From Streptomyces sp. WZ-12 (lineage in GTDB: Bacteria; Actinomycetota; Actinomycetes; Streptomycetales; Streptomycetaceae): a stretch of DNA of 64,000 nucleotides. The position numbers and the translations under genes are program-made. Shown here piece by piece: positions 1-8,393 of the stretch (within the stretch, counting starts at the first letter, position 1; the number at the start of each line of letters is the position of its first letter). The stretch is from NCBI RefSeq assembly GCF_028898845.1, contig NZ_CP118574.1:1860001-1924000 (forward strand). The letters are read 5' to 3'. The notes beneath the pieces were generated by a model. It worked only from the letters and a program-made list of their open reading frames with translations, was not told where the DNA came from and did no database searches.

Positions 1-1
1 G

Positions 2-577
2 TCGACCATCGTGCGCGGCTTCGACATCGTCGCCCCCAAACTGGGCGACAACTTCCTGATCTACGGCGCCGGCACCATGGGCCTGCTCTACCTCCAGGTC
101 GCCCAGCGCTCCGGCGCCGCCTCGGTCTCGGTGGTGGACCTCAACGAGGACCGGCTGGCGGTGGCCCGGCAGTTGGGCGCGGACGCCGTCGCCACCAGCG
201 CCGACGCGCTGGCCGACGCCCACCCGCGCGGCTGGGAGGTGGTCACCGACTGCACCGGCAACGTCCGGGCCATCGAGGACGGGCTGACCCGGCCGGCCCG
301 CGGCGGCACCTTCCAGCAGTTCGGCTGCGCGCCCGACCAGGAGTCCGCGCGGTTCTCGCCGTTCCGGATCTACAACGACGAGATCCGGATCGTCGGCAGC
401 ATGGCGATCCTGCACAGCTACGGGCGCGCGGTGGAGCTGCTCGGCAAGGGCGTCATCGACTGCGAGACCATGATCACCCACCGGTTCGGACTCGACGCGT
501 ACGCCGCCGCCCTGGAGACCTTCCAGAAGGGCACCGGACGCAAGCTGCAGATCGTCCCGAGCGGACCGGCGGCGTGA
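2..577 (+). CDS. Zinc-type medium-chain dehydrogenase, C-terminal part (5' end outside window)
   Basis: Only the last 191 codons are in the window; the reading frame is open to the left edge, so the GTG at position 11 is probably internal. The visible part is the cofactor-binding half of a medium-chain dehydrogenase/reductase: GAGTMGLL is the Rossmann glycine loop and VVDLNEDRL ends the second strand with the acidic residue expected for NAD(H) preference. The catalytic zinc site and GroES-like half would lie upstream. The stop overlaps the start of the next dehydrogenase by four bases (GTGA), so the two are translationally coupled. The downstream GH105-type glycosidase suggests a role in oxidising a sugar or polyol. 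The substrate cannot be told from this fragment. Confidence 0.8.
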   Translation, partial: STIVRGFDIVAPKLGDNFLIYGAGTMGLLYLQVAQRSGAASVSVVDLNEDRLAVARQLGADAVATSADALADAHPRGWEVVTDCTGNVRAIEDGLTRPARGGTFQQFGCAPDQESARFSPFRIYNDEIRIVGSMAILHSYGRAVELLGKGVIDCETMITHRFGLDAYAAALETFQKGTGRKLQIVPSGPAA

Positions 578-1626
578 CGGCCGCGGCGGGCCGGGCGGTC
601 CCGGCCACCATGCGCGCCGCCGTCCAGCGCGGCCCCCGTCAACTCGCCGTCGAGGAGGTCCCGGTCCCCGTGCCGGGCCCGGGCCAACTCCTGGTGCGCG
701 TCCTGGCGGTCGGCACCTGCGGCTCCGACGTGCACTTCTACGAGCACGGCGAGTTGGGCGGCTTCCGGGCGGACGGGCCGCTGATCCTGGGCCACGAGCC
801 CAGCGGCGTGATCGTCGCGACCGGCCCGGGATCGACCCGGCGCTCCCTGAACGAGCGCGTTTCCATCGAGCCGGGCACCTGCTGCGGCCGCTGCGAACAG
901 TGCCGCGCCGGCCGGTACAACCTCTGCCCGGCGATGCACTTCTACGCCGTTCCCGGGCAGGCCGACGGCGCGTTCGCCGAATACGTGCTGGCCCACGAGG
1001 ACTTCGTGCATCCGGTGCCGGACGGCGTCTCCGACGAGGCCGCGGCGCTGCTGGAACCGCTGTCGGTGGCCGTCTGGGCCTGCCGCAAGGCGCGGGTCGC
1101 CCCCGGCGACCGGGTGCTGGTGACCGGCGCCGGCCCGATCGGTCTGGTGGCGCTGCAGAGCGCGCGGGCCTTCGGCGCCCAGGAGGTCGTCGTCAGCGAC
1201 GTCAATCCGCACCGGCTGGCACTGGCCCGGGAGTTGGGCGCCACCGAGGTGGTCAACGTGGCCGAACGGCCGCTGGCCGAGGCCGGTTTCGCGCCCGACG
1301 TGCTGCTGGAGTGCTCCGGCTCGGGCGCGGCGACCACCGAGGCGGTCCACCAGGTGGCGCGGGCCGGCCGGGTCGTCCTGGTGGGCATGGGCGGCGACGA
1401 GGTCACCCTCCCGCTCGCCCGCCTCCAGAACTACGAGTTGGAGGTCACCGGCACCTTCCGCTACGCCCGGACCTGGCCAACCGCGCTCGCCCTGGTCACC
1501 TCCGGCACGGTCGACCTGGACCGACTGGTCACCCACCGCTACGGCCTCGCGGACGCCGAGCGCGCCCTGACCGCCGGCGCCCGCGAACCGGACGCCGTCA
1601 AGGCGGTGGTGCTGCCGCAGAAGTAG
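574..1626 (+). CDS. Zinc-dependent alcohol/polyol dehydrogenase (MDR family)
   Basis: Full-length (350 aa) zinc-containing medium-chain dehydrogenase of the sorbitol/threonine dehydrogenase type. Visible features are the catalytic-zinc ligands Cys49 (in GTCGSD) and His74-Glu75 (GHEPSG), four structural-zinc cysteines (Cys104, 107, 110, 118), and the Rossmann loop GAGPIGL near residue 185. The GTG at 574 overlaps the TGA of the previous gene, which favours coupled translation. An ATG at 610 (MRAAVQRG) is a good alternative because many family members begin there. Together with the preceding dehydrogenase it forms an oxidoreductase pair, probably for a sugar, sugar acid or polyol; the exact substrate is inference. 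Confidence 0.85.
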   Translation: MTAAAGRAVPATMRAAVQRGPRQLAVEEVPVPVPGPGQLLVRVLAVGTCGSDVHFYEHGELGGFRADGPLILGHEPSGVIVATGPGSTRRSLNERVSIEPGTCCGRCEQCRAGRYNLCPAMHFYAVPGQADGAFAEYVLAHEDFVHPVPDGVSDEAAALLEPLSVAVWACRKARVAPGDRVLVTGAGPIGLVALQSARAFGAQEVVVSDVNPHRLALARELGATEVVNVAERPLAEAGFAPDVLLECSGSGAATTEAVHQVARAGRVVLVGMGGDEVTLPLARLQNYELEVTGTFRYARTWPTALALVTSGTVDLDRLVTHRYGLADAERALTAGAREPDAVKAVVLPQK

Positions 1627-1650
1627 CGGCCGACGGGCGGTGCGGGCCGC

Positions 1651-2691
1651 TCACACGCCGAGCGCGGCGAGCTCCGCGCCGGCCATCAGGAAGGCCCCCA
1701 CGCCGAAGTCGGCGGTGGAGTCACGGGTGACCGGCTGGCCCGACTCCGGCCGGTCACCGATGCCTTGGACGTAGCCCAGGAAGCCGTCGGGGCGCACGGC
1801 GGTGGCCACCATGCCCGCCCAGGCGCGCTCGGCCATCGGCAGATAGCCCTCGCGCGGCACCACGCCGGCGCGGATCGCGGCGGCGACGGCGTAGGCGAAC
1901 AGCGCGGTGCCGCTGGTCTCCGGGCCGGGCAGGTGCCGGGGGTCGGCGAGGTTGACGTTCCAGAAGCCGTCCGGGCGCTGCACGGCGCGCAGCGCGGCCA
2001 GTTGGTCGGCCAGGGTGCGGCGGTAGGCCGCGGCCGGCGCGAAGGTGTCGGGCAGCACCGCCAGCACCTTGGCGTGCGCGGCGGCGACCCATCCGTTGCC
2101 GCGGGACCAGCGCACCGGTCCGCCGTCCGGCGAGGTGATCCCGCCGGGCAGGAAGCGCTTGTCGCGGTACCACAGGGCGCTGGCCGGGTCGTACAGGCCG
2201 GGCCCGCCCTCGGCGTCCCGGGCGTGCCGGTAGAGGGCGTGCATCGCCTCCCAGTAGGCGGGCTCCTCGCGCAGCGCACCGAGCCGGGCGAACGACGGCA
2301 TCGCCATGTGCAGCGCGTCGTCCCACCACCAGTCGTCGTGGCGCTGTTCGACGGTGTCGGCCATCGCCCGTACCGCCTGCTCGATGGCGGCCGGCTTCGC
2401 CGGGTCGGGCGCCGGGTCCAGGGCGTAGAGGTCGAGGTAGACCTGGCCGGCGCACTGGTCGTCGGCGCGCCGGGTGGTGGGGCCGTTGCGCAGGCCGTAG
2501 GCGTGCCGCTCGGCCCAGGCGTGGGCGTGGGCGAGGTAACGCGGTTCGCGGGTGAGGCGGTGCAGGGCCAACAGGCCGCAGAAGAAGGTGGCCCGGGCCC
2601 ATTGGTTGTCACCGGGGTCGTGGTGCGCGCCGATCCAGTGGTCGGCGACCCGGCGCAGTACGGCAACGGTGGGGATGTGCCGGCGTTCCAT
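1651..2691 (-). CDS. Glycoside hydrolase family 105-like protein (unsaturated rhamnogalacturonyl hydrolase type)
   Basis: A 346-aa (alpha/alpha)6-barrel protein resembling YteR/YesR, which remove the unsaturated galacturonyl residue left by rhamnogalacturonan lyases. The motif WWWDDALHMAMP (residues 121-132) matches the conserved acidic segment holding the catalytic Asp in this family. Other family-like segments are RGNGW and a Trp/Gly-rich C-terminal third (GYVQGIG). The ATG at 2691 was chosen because GGAGGGG lies eight bases upstream; the frame stays open further upstream but without a ribosome site. No signal peptide is visible, so the enzyme is probably cytoplasmic and acts on imported oligosaccharide. 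It converges on the two dehydrogenases, which may process its products (inference). Confidence 0.8.
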   Translation of the reverse strand: MERRHIPTVAVLRRVADHWIGAHHDPGDNQWARATFFCGLLALHRLTREPRYLAHAHAWAERHAYGLRNGPTTRRADDQCAGQVYLDLYALDPAPDPAKPAAIEQAVRAMADTVEQRHDDWWWDDALHMAMPSFARLGALREEPAYWEAMHALYRHARDAEGGPGLYDPASALWYRDKRFLPGGITSPDGGPVRWSRGNGWVAAAHAKVLAVLPDTFAPAAAYRRTLADQLAALRAVQRPDGFWNVNLADPRHLPGPETSGTALFAYAVAAAIRAGVVPREGYLPMAERAWAGMVATAVRPDGFLGYVQGIGDRPESGQPVTRDSTADFGVGAFLMAGAELAALGV

Positions 2692-3115
2692 GAACACCCC
2701 TCCGGGACGGAAGCGATGGATATTCACGTACACGAACAGCGTTTCTGCACTTGAGTGAGCGGGGGACATCGTGGCAGCCAACTCGCGCCGGCGGAAGGGG
2801 CGGTGGTGCGCCGGCGCGCGGAGGGCCGGATTGCGCATCGCACGCGTGTGCCCGTAACGTGGGGGCCGTGACTACCGGGTCGGCCATGGGCCATGAGCGA
2901 GTGAGGCACCCGGTCACTCCGTGACCGCGCGGCGGGTGAGAGCCCCGCCCCCGCCTCCCACCCCCTCCTGTTTCTCCTTCTCTTCCGCGCCTCCGCCGCG
3001 CGCGCTTCCGCGTGCCGCGCCGCGACCCGCTGCGCCGCACCGCCGCCGTCGCGTGGTCGCTCCGCGCTGCCCGCGCGCTTTGGGCACCCCACCTTCCTCT
3101 GGAGACCACCCCTTC

Positions 3116-3955
3116 ATGCCCCATGACTTCAACCAGCAGGTCATCGACGAATTCCGGACCAACGCCGGCCGGGTCGGCGGCCCCTTCGAGGGCGGCCGGC
3201 TGATCCTGCTGACCACCACCGGCGCCCGCAGCGGCGCCCGGCACACCACCCCGGTCGGCTACCTCCCCGACGGCGAGCGGATCCTCGTCATCGCCTCGGC
3301 CGGCGGCGCCCCGCGCCACCCGGCCTGGTACCACAACCTCGTCGCACACCCCCAGGTCACCGTGGAAACCGGGGTGTTCGACTACGAGGCGCGGGCCGAG
3401 GTGCTGACCGGCGCCGCACGCGACCGGCTCTTCGCCCGCGCCGTGGAGGCCGACCCCGGCTGGGCCGCCTACCAGGACAAGACCCGCCGCATCCTCCCGG
3501 TGGTGGCGCTGGCCTCGGCCGAGAACGGCCCGCCGCGCTTCGCCGGTGCCACGCCCGGCGCCACCCTGACGCTGGTGCACGACGCCTTCCGACGGGAACT
3601 ACGCACCATCCGGAAGGAATTGACCGCCTCGGGACCGCTGCTCGGCGCCCAGCTCCGGGTCAACTGCCTGGCGCTGTGCCAGGGCCTGGGCAACCACCAC
3701 ACCGGCGAGGAGCGCGGGATGTTCCCGGCGCTCCGCCACCGGTGGCCGGAGTTGGCCCCCGCGCTGGACCGGCTGGACGAGGAGCACCGGCGCATCGCGG
3801 CGCTCCTCGCCGAACTGCGGCGGACGCTGGCGGAGCCGTCCGCCGCGCCCGGCGGGGTCCGCGCCGAGGTCGAGCGCCTCACGGACGAGCTGGAGGCCCA
3901 TCTGACCTACGAGGAGCAGCAGTTGATCCCGTTGCTCGACGCGCTGGCCGGCTGA
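3116..3955 (+). CDS. Deazaflavin-dependent nitroreductase domain fused to hemerythrin domain
   Basis: A 279-aa two-domain protein. Residues about 1-130 match the small split-barrel nitroreductase family of M. tuberculosis Ddn (F420-dependent): TTGARSGARHTTPV and PAWYHNLVAHPQVTVE are typical. Residues about 140-275 form a hemerythrin/HHE four-helix bundle with the expected His/Glu ligands (GNHHTGEE, DEEHRR, EAHLTYEE). The ATG at 3116 follows GGAGA; the in-frame region upstream is proline/arginine-rich and lacks a start with a ribosome site. The fusion suggests F420H2-linked reduction tied to a di-iron sensor of oxygen or nitric oxide, which is inference. It is monocistronic and converges on the acyl-CoA ligase. 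Confidence 0.85.
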   Translation: MPHDFNQQVIDEFRTNAGRVGGPFEGGRLILLTTTGARSGARHTTPVGYLPDGERILVIASAGGAPRHPAWYHNLVAHPQVTVETGVFDYEARAEVLTGAARDRLFARAVEADPGWAAYQDKTRRILPVVALASAENGPPRFAGATPGATLTLVHDAFRRELRTIRKELTASGPLLGAQLRVNCLALCQGLGNHHTGEERGMFPALRHRWPELAPALDRLDEEHRRIAALLAELRRTLAEPSAAPGGVRAEVERLTDELEAHLTYEEQQLIPLLDALAG

Positions 3956-3983
3956 GCGCCGCGCGGTGCCGCGGTCGCCGGGC

Positions 3984-5546
3984 TCAGATCCGGCGGCCGT
4001 GCCCCTCCCAATAGGGGTCCCGCAACTGCCGTTTGAAGAGCTTGCCGGACTCGTCCCGCGGCAGCCGCTGCTCGAACACCACGGTCCGCGGCACCTTGTA
4101 CGCGGCGAGCCGCCCGGCGACGTGGTCGCGGACCGCCGCGGCGGTGAGCCGCACCCCGGCCTCGGTCTCCAGGTGCGCGGCGAGGGCCTCGCCGAACTCC
4201 TCGTCCGGGATGCCGAACACCGCGGCGTCCCGCACGCCTTCGAGCGAGAGCAGGCACCCCTCGATCTCCGCCGGGTAGATGTTGACGCCGCCGGAGATCA
4301 CCAAGTCGTTGCGCCGGTCGCTGAGGTAGAGGTAGCCGTCGTCGTCGAGGTGGCCGATGTCGCCGAGGGTGACGAAACCGGGCAGGCCCGGTGCTTCCAT
4401 GGCGGCGCGTTTCTCCGCGTCGCCGAGGTAGCTGAAGCGGGGCCAGGTGTCGGCGGGCCGGACGTAGATCTCGCCCGTGGCGCCGGGCGGCAGCGCCGCC
4501 CCGTCGGGCCCGAGGACGGCGACCTCGCAGGTGCCCTGGGCGCGCCCCACGGTGCCGGGGTGGGCGAGCCACTCCGCGCTGTCGCACCAGGTCACCGCGC
4601 CGGTCTCGCTGCCGCCGTAGTACTCCCGAAGCACCGGACCCAGCCAGTCGATCATGGCGTGTTTGATATGGGGCGGGCAGGGCGCGGCGGCGTGCACCAC
4701 TGAGGTCAGCGAGGAGATGTCGTAGCGCTCGCGGACGTCCTTGGGCAGCCGCAACAGCCGGACGAACATGGTGGGGACCACCTGCGTCTGGGCGATGCGG
4801 TGCCGCTCGACCAGCCGCAGGAACTCCTCCGCGTCGAAGTGCGGCATCAAGGTGATGTCCAGACCGGCCGCCAGCGCCAGGACCGCGTGCTGGCTGGGCG
4901 AGGCGTGGTAGAGCGGGGCGGGGATCAGGGTCCGGCCGCCGGGCTCGACCGCGAAGTATTCGAGGAAGCCGCCGACCGCCTCGGTGAGCGTCTCCTGGGT
5001 GACCGGCTCGCGCAGAACTCCCTTGGGGCGGCCGGTCGTTCCGGAGCTGTAGATCACGGTGGGCGGTCGGGCGTCGGCGGGACGGGCCAGCGGGAGCCGG
5101 TCGGCCAACCAGGCGTCCAGCAGCGGGTACCGGCCGGTGACGGGCGGGACGGCCAGCCCGCAGGCGGCGGCCACGCCGGGCGGCACCGGCACCTCGATGA
5201 CGTGGACGCCGTCGGGCAGCACGGCGGCCACCGCGGGCAGCAGGTCGGTGTGGGCGAAGACCACCGCGCTGCCGCTGTCGGTGAGCACATGGCCCAGGTC
5301 GTCCGCGCGGAAGTGCCAGTTGACCGGGACGGCGGCGGCGCCGAGCTGGGCGGCGGCGGTGGTGATCTCCAGGTGCGCGGGCTCGTTGCGGAGCACCACC
5401 GCGACCCGGTCGCCGGGCCCGACTCCCAGCTCTGCCAGGCCCGTTGCGATCCGTGCGGCGCGGTCGAGGAACTCCGGATAACCACGTTCGTGCCCGGCGC
5501 AGCGGATGGCGGGGGCGCCGACGGTGGACGGTGCGACGGCTTCCAT
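3984..5546 (-). CDS. AMP-dependent acyl-CoA synthetase/ligase
   Basis: A 520-aa adenylate-forming enzyme. Motifs in order: phosphate-binding loop SSGTTGRPKGV (about residue 180), YYGGSETG (adenine and acyl site), GDIGHLDDDGYLYLSDR (hinge and ribose binding), GGVNIYPAEIE, and the C-terminal catalytic lysine in SGKLFKRQ. It would activate a carboxylic acid to acyl-AMP and then acyl-CoA. The start at 5546 is set by GGAGG upstream; the longer frame to 5909 has no such site. It is divergent from the maleylpyruvate-isomerase-like gene at 5722, leaving about 175 bases for two promoters. Substrate chain length or aromaticity cannot be read from the sequence. Confidence 0.9.
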   Translation of the reverse strand: MEAVAPSTVGAPAIRCAGHERGYPEFLDRAARIATGLAELGVGPGDRVAVVLRNEPAHLEITTAAAQLGAAAVPVNWHFRADDLGHVLTDSGSAVVFAHTDLLPAVAAVLPDGVHVIEVPVPPGVAAACGLAVPPVTGRYPLLDAWLADRLPLARPADARPPTVIYSSGTTGRPKGVLREPVTQETLTEAVGGFLEYFAVEPGGRTLIPAPLYHASPSQHAVLALAAGLDITLMPHFDAEEFLRLVERHRIAQTQVVPTMFVRLLRLPKDVRERYDISSLTSVVHAAAPCPPHIKHAMIDWLGPVLREYYGGSETGAVTWCDSAEWLAHPGTVGRAQGTCEVAVLGPDGAALPPGATGEIYVRPADTWPRFSYLGDAEKRAAMEAPGLPGFVTLGDIGHLDDDGYLYLSDRRNDLVISGGVNIYPAEIEGCLLSLEGVRDAAVFGIPDEEFGEALAAHLETEAGVRLTAAAVRDHVAGRLAAYKVPRTVVFEQRLPRDESGKLFKRQLRDPYWEGHGRRI

Positions 5547-5721
5547 GGTGCCTCCAGGAGGGAGCGGCCAGGACCGGCGCACACCGGTCCGGCTCATTGA
5601 ACAGCCAACGGTCACGCGCCCACCAGAGCGCCCCGCGCCATCCCCGGCGCACCCGCGGCGCGGTGCTCCGATCGCCCCGCACGGGGCGCCGCCGTCGGTG
5701 GCCGCTCCTATCCTCGGGGCC

Positions 5722-6297
5722 ATGGGAAACAACGACATCCTGCGCTCCCACGGCGAGGCGTTGGCGCTCTTCGGCACCCGGGTCCACGCCGTCCGCGAGG
5801 ACCAGTGGGAGGCACCCACCCCGTGCACGGAGTGGTCGGTGTTCGATCTGGTCAACCACCTGACCGCGGAGCAGCTCTGGGTGCCCCGTCTGGTGCGCGA
5901 CGGGTCCACGATCGCCGCGCTGGACGGGGACTTCGACGGCGACCAGCTCGGCGAGGACCCGGTCGGGGCCTGGGACCGCGCCGCGGCGGCGGCCGTCGCG
6001 GCGTTCGCCGAACCGGGCGCGCTGCACCGCTCGGTCCACCTCTCCTACGGCACCACCCCGGCCGACGCGTACTGCACGCAGATGACCGCCGATGCCGTGG
6101 TGCACACCTGGGACCTGTCGCGGGCGATCGGCGCCGAGGAGCGGCTGCCGGAGTCGCTGGTGGTCGCGGCGCTGCGCGAGGTGGAGCCGTACGCCGGGGC
6201 GTTGGAGGGCTCCGGGTTGTTCGCCGCGCCGGTGCAACCCCCGGCCGGCGCCGACGCGCTGACCCGGCTGCTGTGTCTGCTCGGTCGCCGACCCTGA
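5722..6297 (+). CDS. TIGR03086/MDMPI-type mycothiol-dependent isomerase-like protein
   Basis: A 191-aa protein of the DinB/maleylpyruvate isomerase superfamily. The start is typical (a helix, then PTPCTEWSVFDLVNHL), with a metal-ligand His in NHLTAE and a second conserved HTWDLSRAIG segment. Such proteins use mycothiol as cofactor or are uncharacterised metal-dependent thiol enzymes. The ATG at 5722 has no clear Shine-Dalgarno, but TATCCT sits seven bases upstream, as in leaderless streptomycete genes. The strong terminator at 6316-6348 follows directly. The in-frame extension back to 5506 overlaps the divergent promoter region and is unlikely to be translated. Confidence 0.8.
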   Translation: MGNNDILRSHGEALALFGTRVHAVREDQWEAPTPCTEWSVFDLVNHLTAEQLWVPRLVRDGSTIAALDGDFDGDQLGEDPVGAWDRAAAAAVAAFAEPGALHRSVHLSYGTTPADAYCTQMTADAVVHTWDLSRAIGAEERLPESLVVAALREVEPYAGALEGSGLFAAPVQPPAGADALTRLLCLLGRRP

Positions 6298-6315
6298 CCG
6301 CTGAGAAAGAGGAAA

Positions 6316-6348
6316 CCGGCCCCGACCCCACTGAGGGGTCGGGGCCGG
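6316..6348. terminator. Rho-independent-type terminator hairpin
   Basis: Perfect 14-bp inverted repeat (CCGGCCCCGACCCC at 6316-6329 and its complement at 6335-6348) around a 5-base loop, 18 bases after the isomerase-like gene. It lies between convergent genes and probably serves both. Confidence 0.85.
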
Positions 6349-6374
6349 CGGGCGCCCGCGGCCGGGCTCTGGGC

Positions 6375-6545
6375 TCAGTCGATGCCGCGGACGATATGGG
6401 GTTCGATGGGATCGTCCTCGCAGCCGGCCAGTCGCACCGGCGAACAGCGATCCCACGCCTCAAGATTGCGGACTTCCTTGATTCGCCCGGGGCGCTCGCC
6501 CTGCTTCAAAGGGGGCTGCTTGTGTTGAGCCTTGTGCACTGCCAC
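6375..6545 (-). CDS. Small hypothetical protein, 56 aa
   Basis: Short reading frame with good initiation signals. AAGGAG lies six bases before a GTG at 6545, and other in-frame GTGs sit at 6548 and 6539. The predicted protein begins MAVHKAQHKQPPLK, is rich in Lys/Arg/Gln in its first half and ends HIVRGID; it has two cysteines and one tryptophan. Codon use is noticeably less GC-biased at third positions than in neighbouring genes (many A/T-ending codons), as often seen in small regulatory or stress proteins of streptomycetes. There is no signal peptide or membrane segment. I do not recognise the family. The hairpin at 6316-6348 follows its stop and would terminate it. Confidence 0.6.
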   Translation of the reverse strand: MAVHKAQHKQPPLKQGERPGRIKEVRNLEAWDRCSPVRLAGCEDDPIEPHIVRGID

Positions 6546-6968
6546 CACGCACTCCTTCTTCGAGGTATTGGTTCCGACGCGGTGGCGCCTTGTTCTCGGA
6601 CCGGGAGGTCGGCCAGGGTTCATGGCGTTCCCGCGACGGGCCAATGGTGTTGGCGTCTCCCAGGTGGGTCGTCCGTCGTCCTCCAGGGTATCGGCGCCGC
6701 TCGCGGACCGCGCGACTTTTTCGGCGATAACCACCCGTCTCGGGAAGGCGGAAATGCCGCCCGGCGCCAAGGGGCGCACCCGGGCACCGGAACACGCGCC
6801 GTCATTCACCCGTTCGGGCGACCGTCCCCCTCGCGCGCCGCGCTCTTGGGCCGTGCGGTTGCCGGTTCGGGGCGGATCCGTAGCGTGGAAAGGTAGTCCG
6901 TATGCGCGAGGGCCCCGCCCCGCGCGCCGGGTCCGTGCGCCGCTGGCCGCGGTGCTACCCATGGGCGG
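6546..6968. other. Intergenic region between divergent genes
   Basis: About 420 bases separate the small protein gene (leftward) from the lipase-maturation-factor-like gene (rightward). It should hold both promoters. Open frames here lack ribosome sites and coding-like third-position bias. I see no hairpin, riboswitch or repeat that I can name. Confidence 0.5.
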
Positions 6969-8393
6969 GTGGAATGGTTCTCGGATCCTGGTGCATGGCT
7001 CGGCCGGCTGGTCTTCCAGCGGATGCTCGCGGTGCTGTACGTGGTCGCGTTCGTCGCCGCGGCCCGGCAGTTCCGGGCGCTGTTGGGGACCCGGGGGCTG
7101 TTGCCGATCCCCGCGTTCACGGCGCGGGTGCCGTTCCGGCTGTCCCCTTCGGTCTTCCACCTCCACTACTCGGACCGCTTCTTCGCGGGCTGGGCCTGGG
7201 GCGGGGCGGTGTTGGCGGCGGCGGTCGCGGCGGGGGCGGCGGACGCGGTGCCGCTGGGGGCGGCGATGCTGCTGTGGGCAGTGCTGTGGGCGATGTACCT
7301 GTCCATCGTCAACGTCGGTCAGACCTGGTACGGGTTCGGGTGGGAGACCCTTTTGTTGGAGGCGGGGGCGCTGGCGGTCTTCCTCGGCAACGCCGACACC
7401 GCTCCCCCGGTGCTGTTCGTGTGGCTGCTGCGCTGGCTGCTGTTCCGGGTGGAGTTCGGCGCCGGACTGATCAAGCTGCGCGGCGACCGCTGCTGGCGGG
7501 ATCTGACCTGCCTCTACTTCCATCATGAGACGCAGCCGATGCCGGGCCCGCTGAGCTGGTTCTTCCACCATCTGCCGAGGCCGCTGCACCGGGTCGAGAC
7601 GGCCGCCAACCACGTCGCCCAACTCGTCCTGCCGGTCCTGTTGTTCACCCCGCAGCCGGTGGCCGGGTGGGCGGCGCTGGGGATGGCGGTCACCCAGCTC
7701 TGGCTGGTGCTGTCCGGCAACTTCGCCTGGTTGAACTGGATCACCATCGCGCTGGCCATGTCGACCGCCGCCCCCCTGTGGGCCGGTCCCCCGGTGGCGC
7801 AGGGCGCCCCGCCGGGGTGGTTCGAGGTGCTGGTGATCGCCGCCGCGGTCGGCGTCGCCGCGCTCAGCTACCGTCCGGCGCGCAACCTCGTCACCCGGGG
7901 GCAGTTGATGAACACCTCGTACGAGCCGCTGCACCTGGTCAACTCCTACGGGGCGTTCGGCAGCGTCACCCGGGTCCGTCGGGAGATCGTCCTCGAAGGG
8001 ACGGCGGACGCGGTCTCCGGGCCCGGCACGACGTGGCGCGCCTACGAGTTCCACGGCAAGCCCGGCGACGTCGCGCGCCTGCCCCGCCAGTTCGCCCCGT
8101 ACCACCTGCGGTTGGACTGGCTGATGTGGTTCGCGGCGCTGTCGCCGTCCTACGCCCGACCGTGGTTCGTGCCGCTGGTGGCGCGGCTGTTGGAGAACGA
8201 CCGGGACACCGTGCGGCTGTTGCGCCGCAATCCGTTCCCGGATCTGCCGCCGGCCCGGGTGCGGGCGCGGGTCTTCCGTTACCGCTTCACGACCTGGTGG
8301 GAACTGCGGGAGACCGGAGAGTGGTGGCACCGGACCGCGGAGCGGGAATTCCTGCCTCCGGTGTCGCGGTCATCTCTTTCCGGAAGGCGATGA
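6969..8393 (+). CDS. Lipase maturation factor-like integral membrane protein
   Basis: A 474-aa polytopic membrane protein resembling LMF1/LMF2-type proteins. It has about six to eight hydrophobic segments in the first two thirds. Family-typical stretches are GFGWETLLLEAG, LRWLLFRVEFGAGLIKLRGD, and a soluble C-terminal part with YEFHGKPGD and LDWLMWFAALS. In animals LMF1 supports lipase folding in the ER; the bacterial role is not established. The GTG at 6969 (MEWFSDPG) was chosen because homologues start near this point. The last 107 bases overlap, in antisense, the 3' end of the TPR gene. Confidence 0.85.
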   Translation: MEWFSDPGAWLGRLVFQRMLAVLYVVAFVAAARQFRALLGTRGLLPIPAFTARVPFRLSPSVFHLHYSDRFFAGWAWGGAVLAAAVAAGAADAVPLGAAMLLWAVLWAMYLSIVNVGQTWYGFGWETLLLEAGALAVFLGNADTAPPVLFVWLLRWLLFRVEFGAGLIKLRGDRCWRDLTCLYFHHETQPMPGPLSWFFHHLPRPLHRVETAANHVAQLVLPVLLFTPQPVAGWAALGMAVTQLWLVLSGNFAWLNWITIALAMSTAAPLWAGPPVAQGAPPGWFEVLVIAAAVGVAALSYRPARNLVTRGQLMNTSYEPLHLVNSYGAFGSVTRVRREIVLEGTADAVSGPGTTWRAYEFHGKPGDVARLPRQFAPYHLRLDWLMWFAALSPSYARPWFVPLVARLLENDRDTVRLLRRNPFPDLPPARVRARVFRYRFTTWWELRETGEWWHRTAEREFLPPVSRSSLSGRR

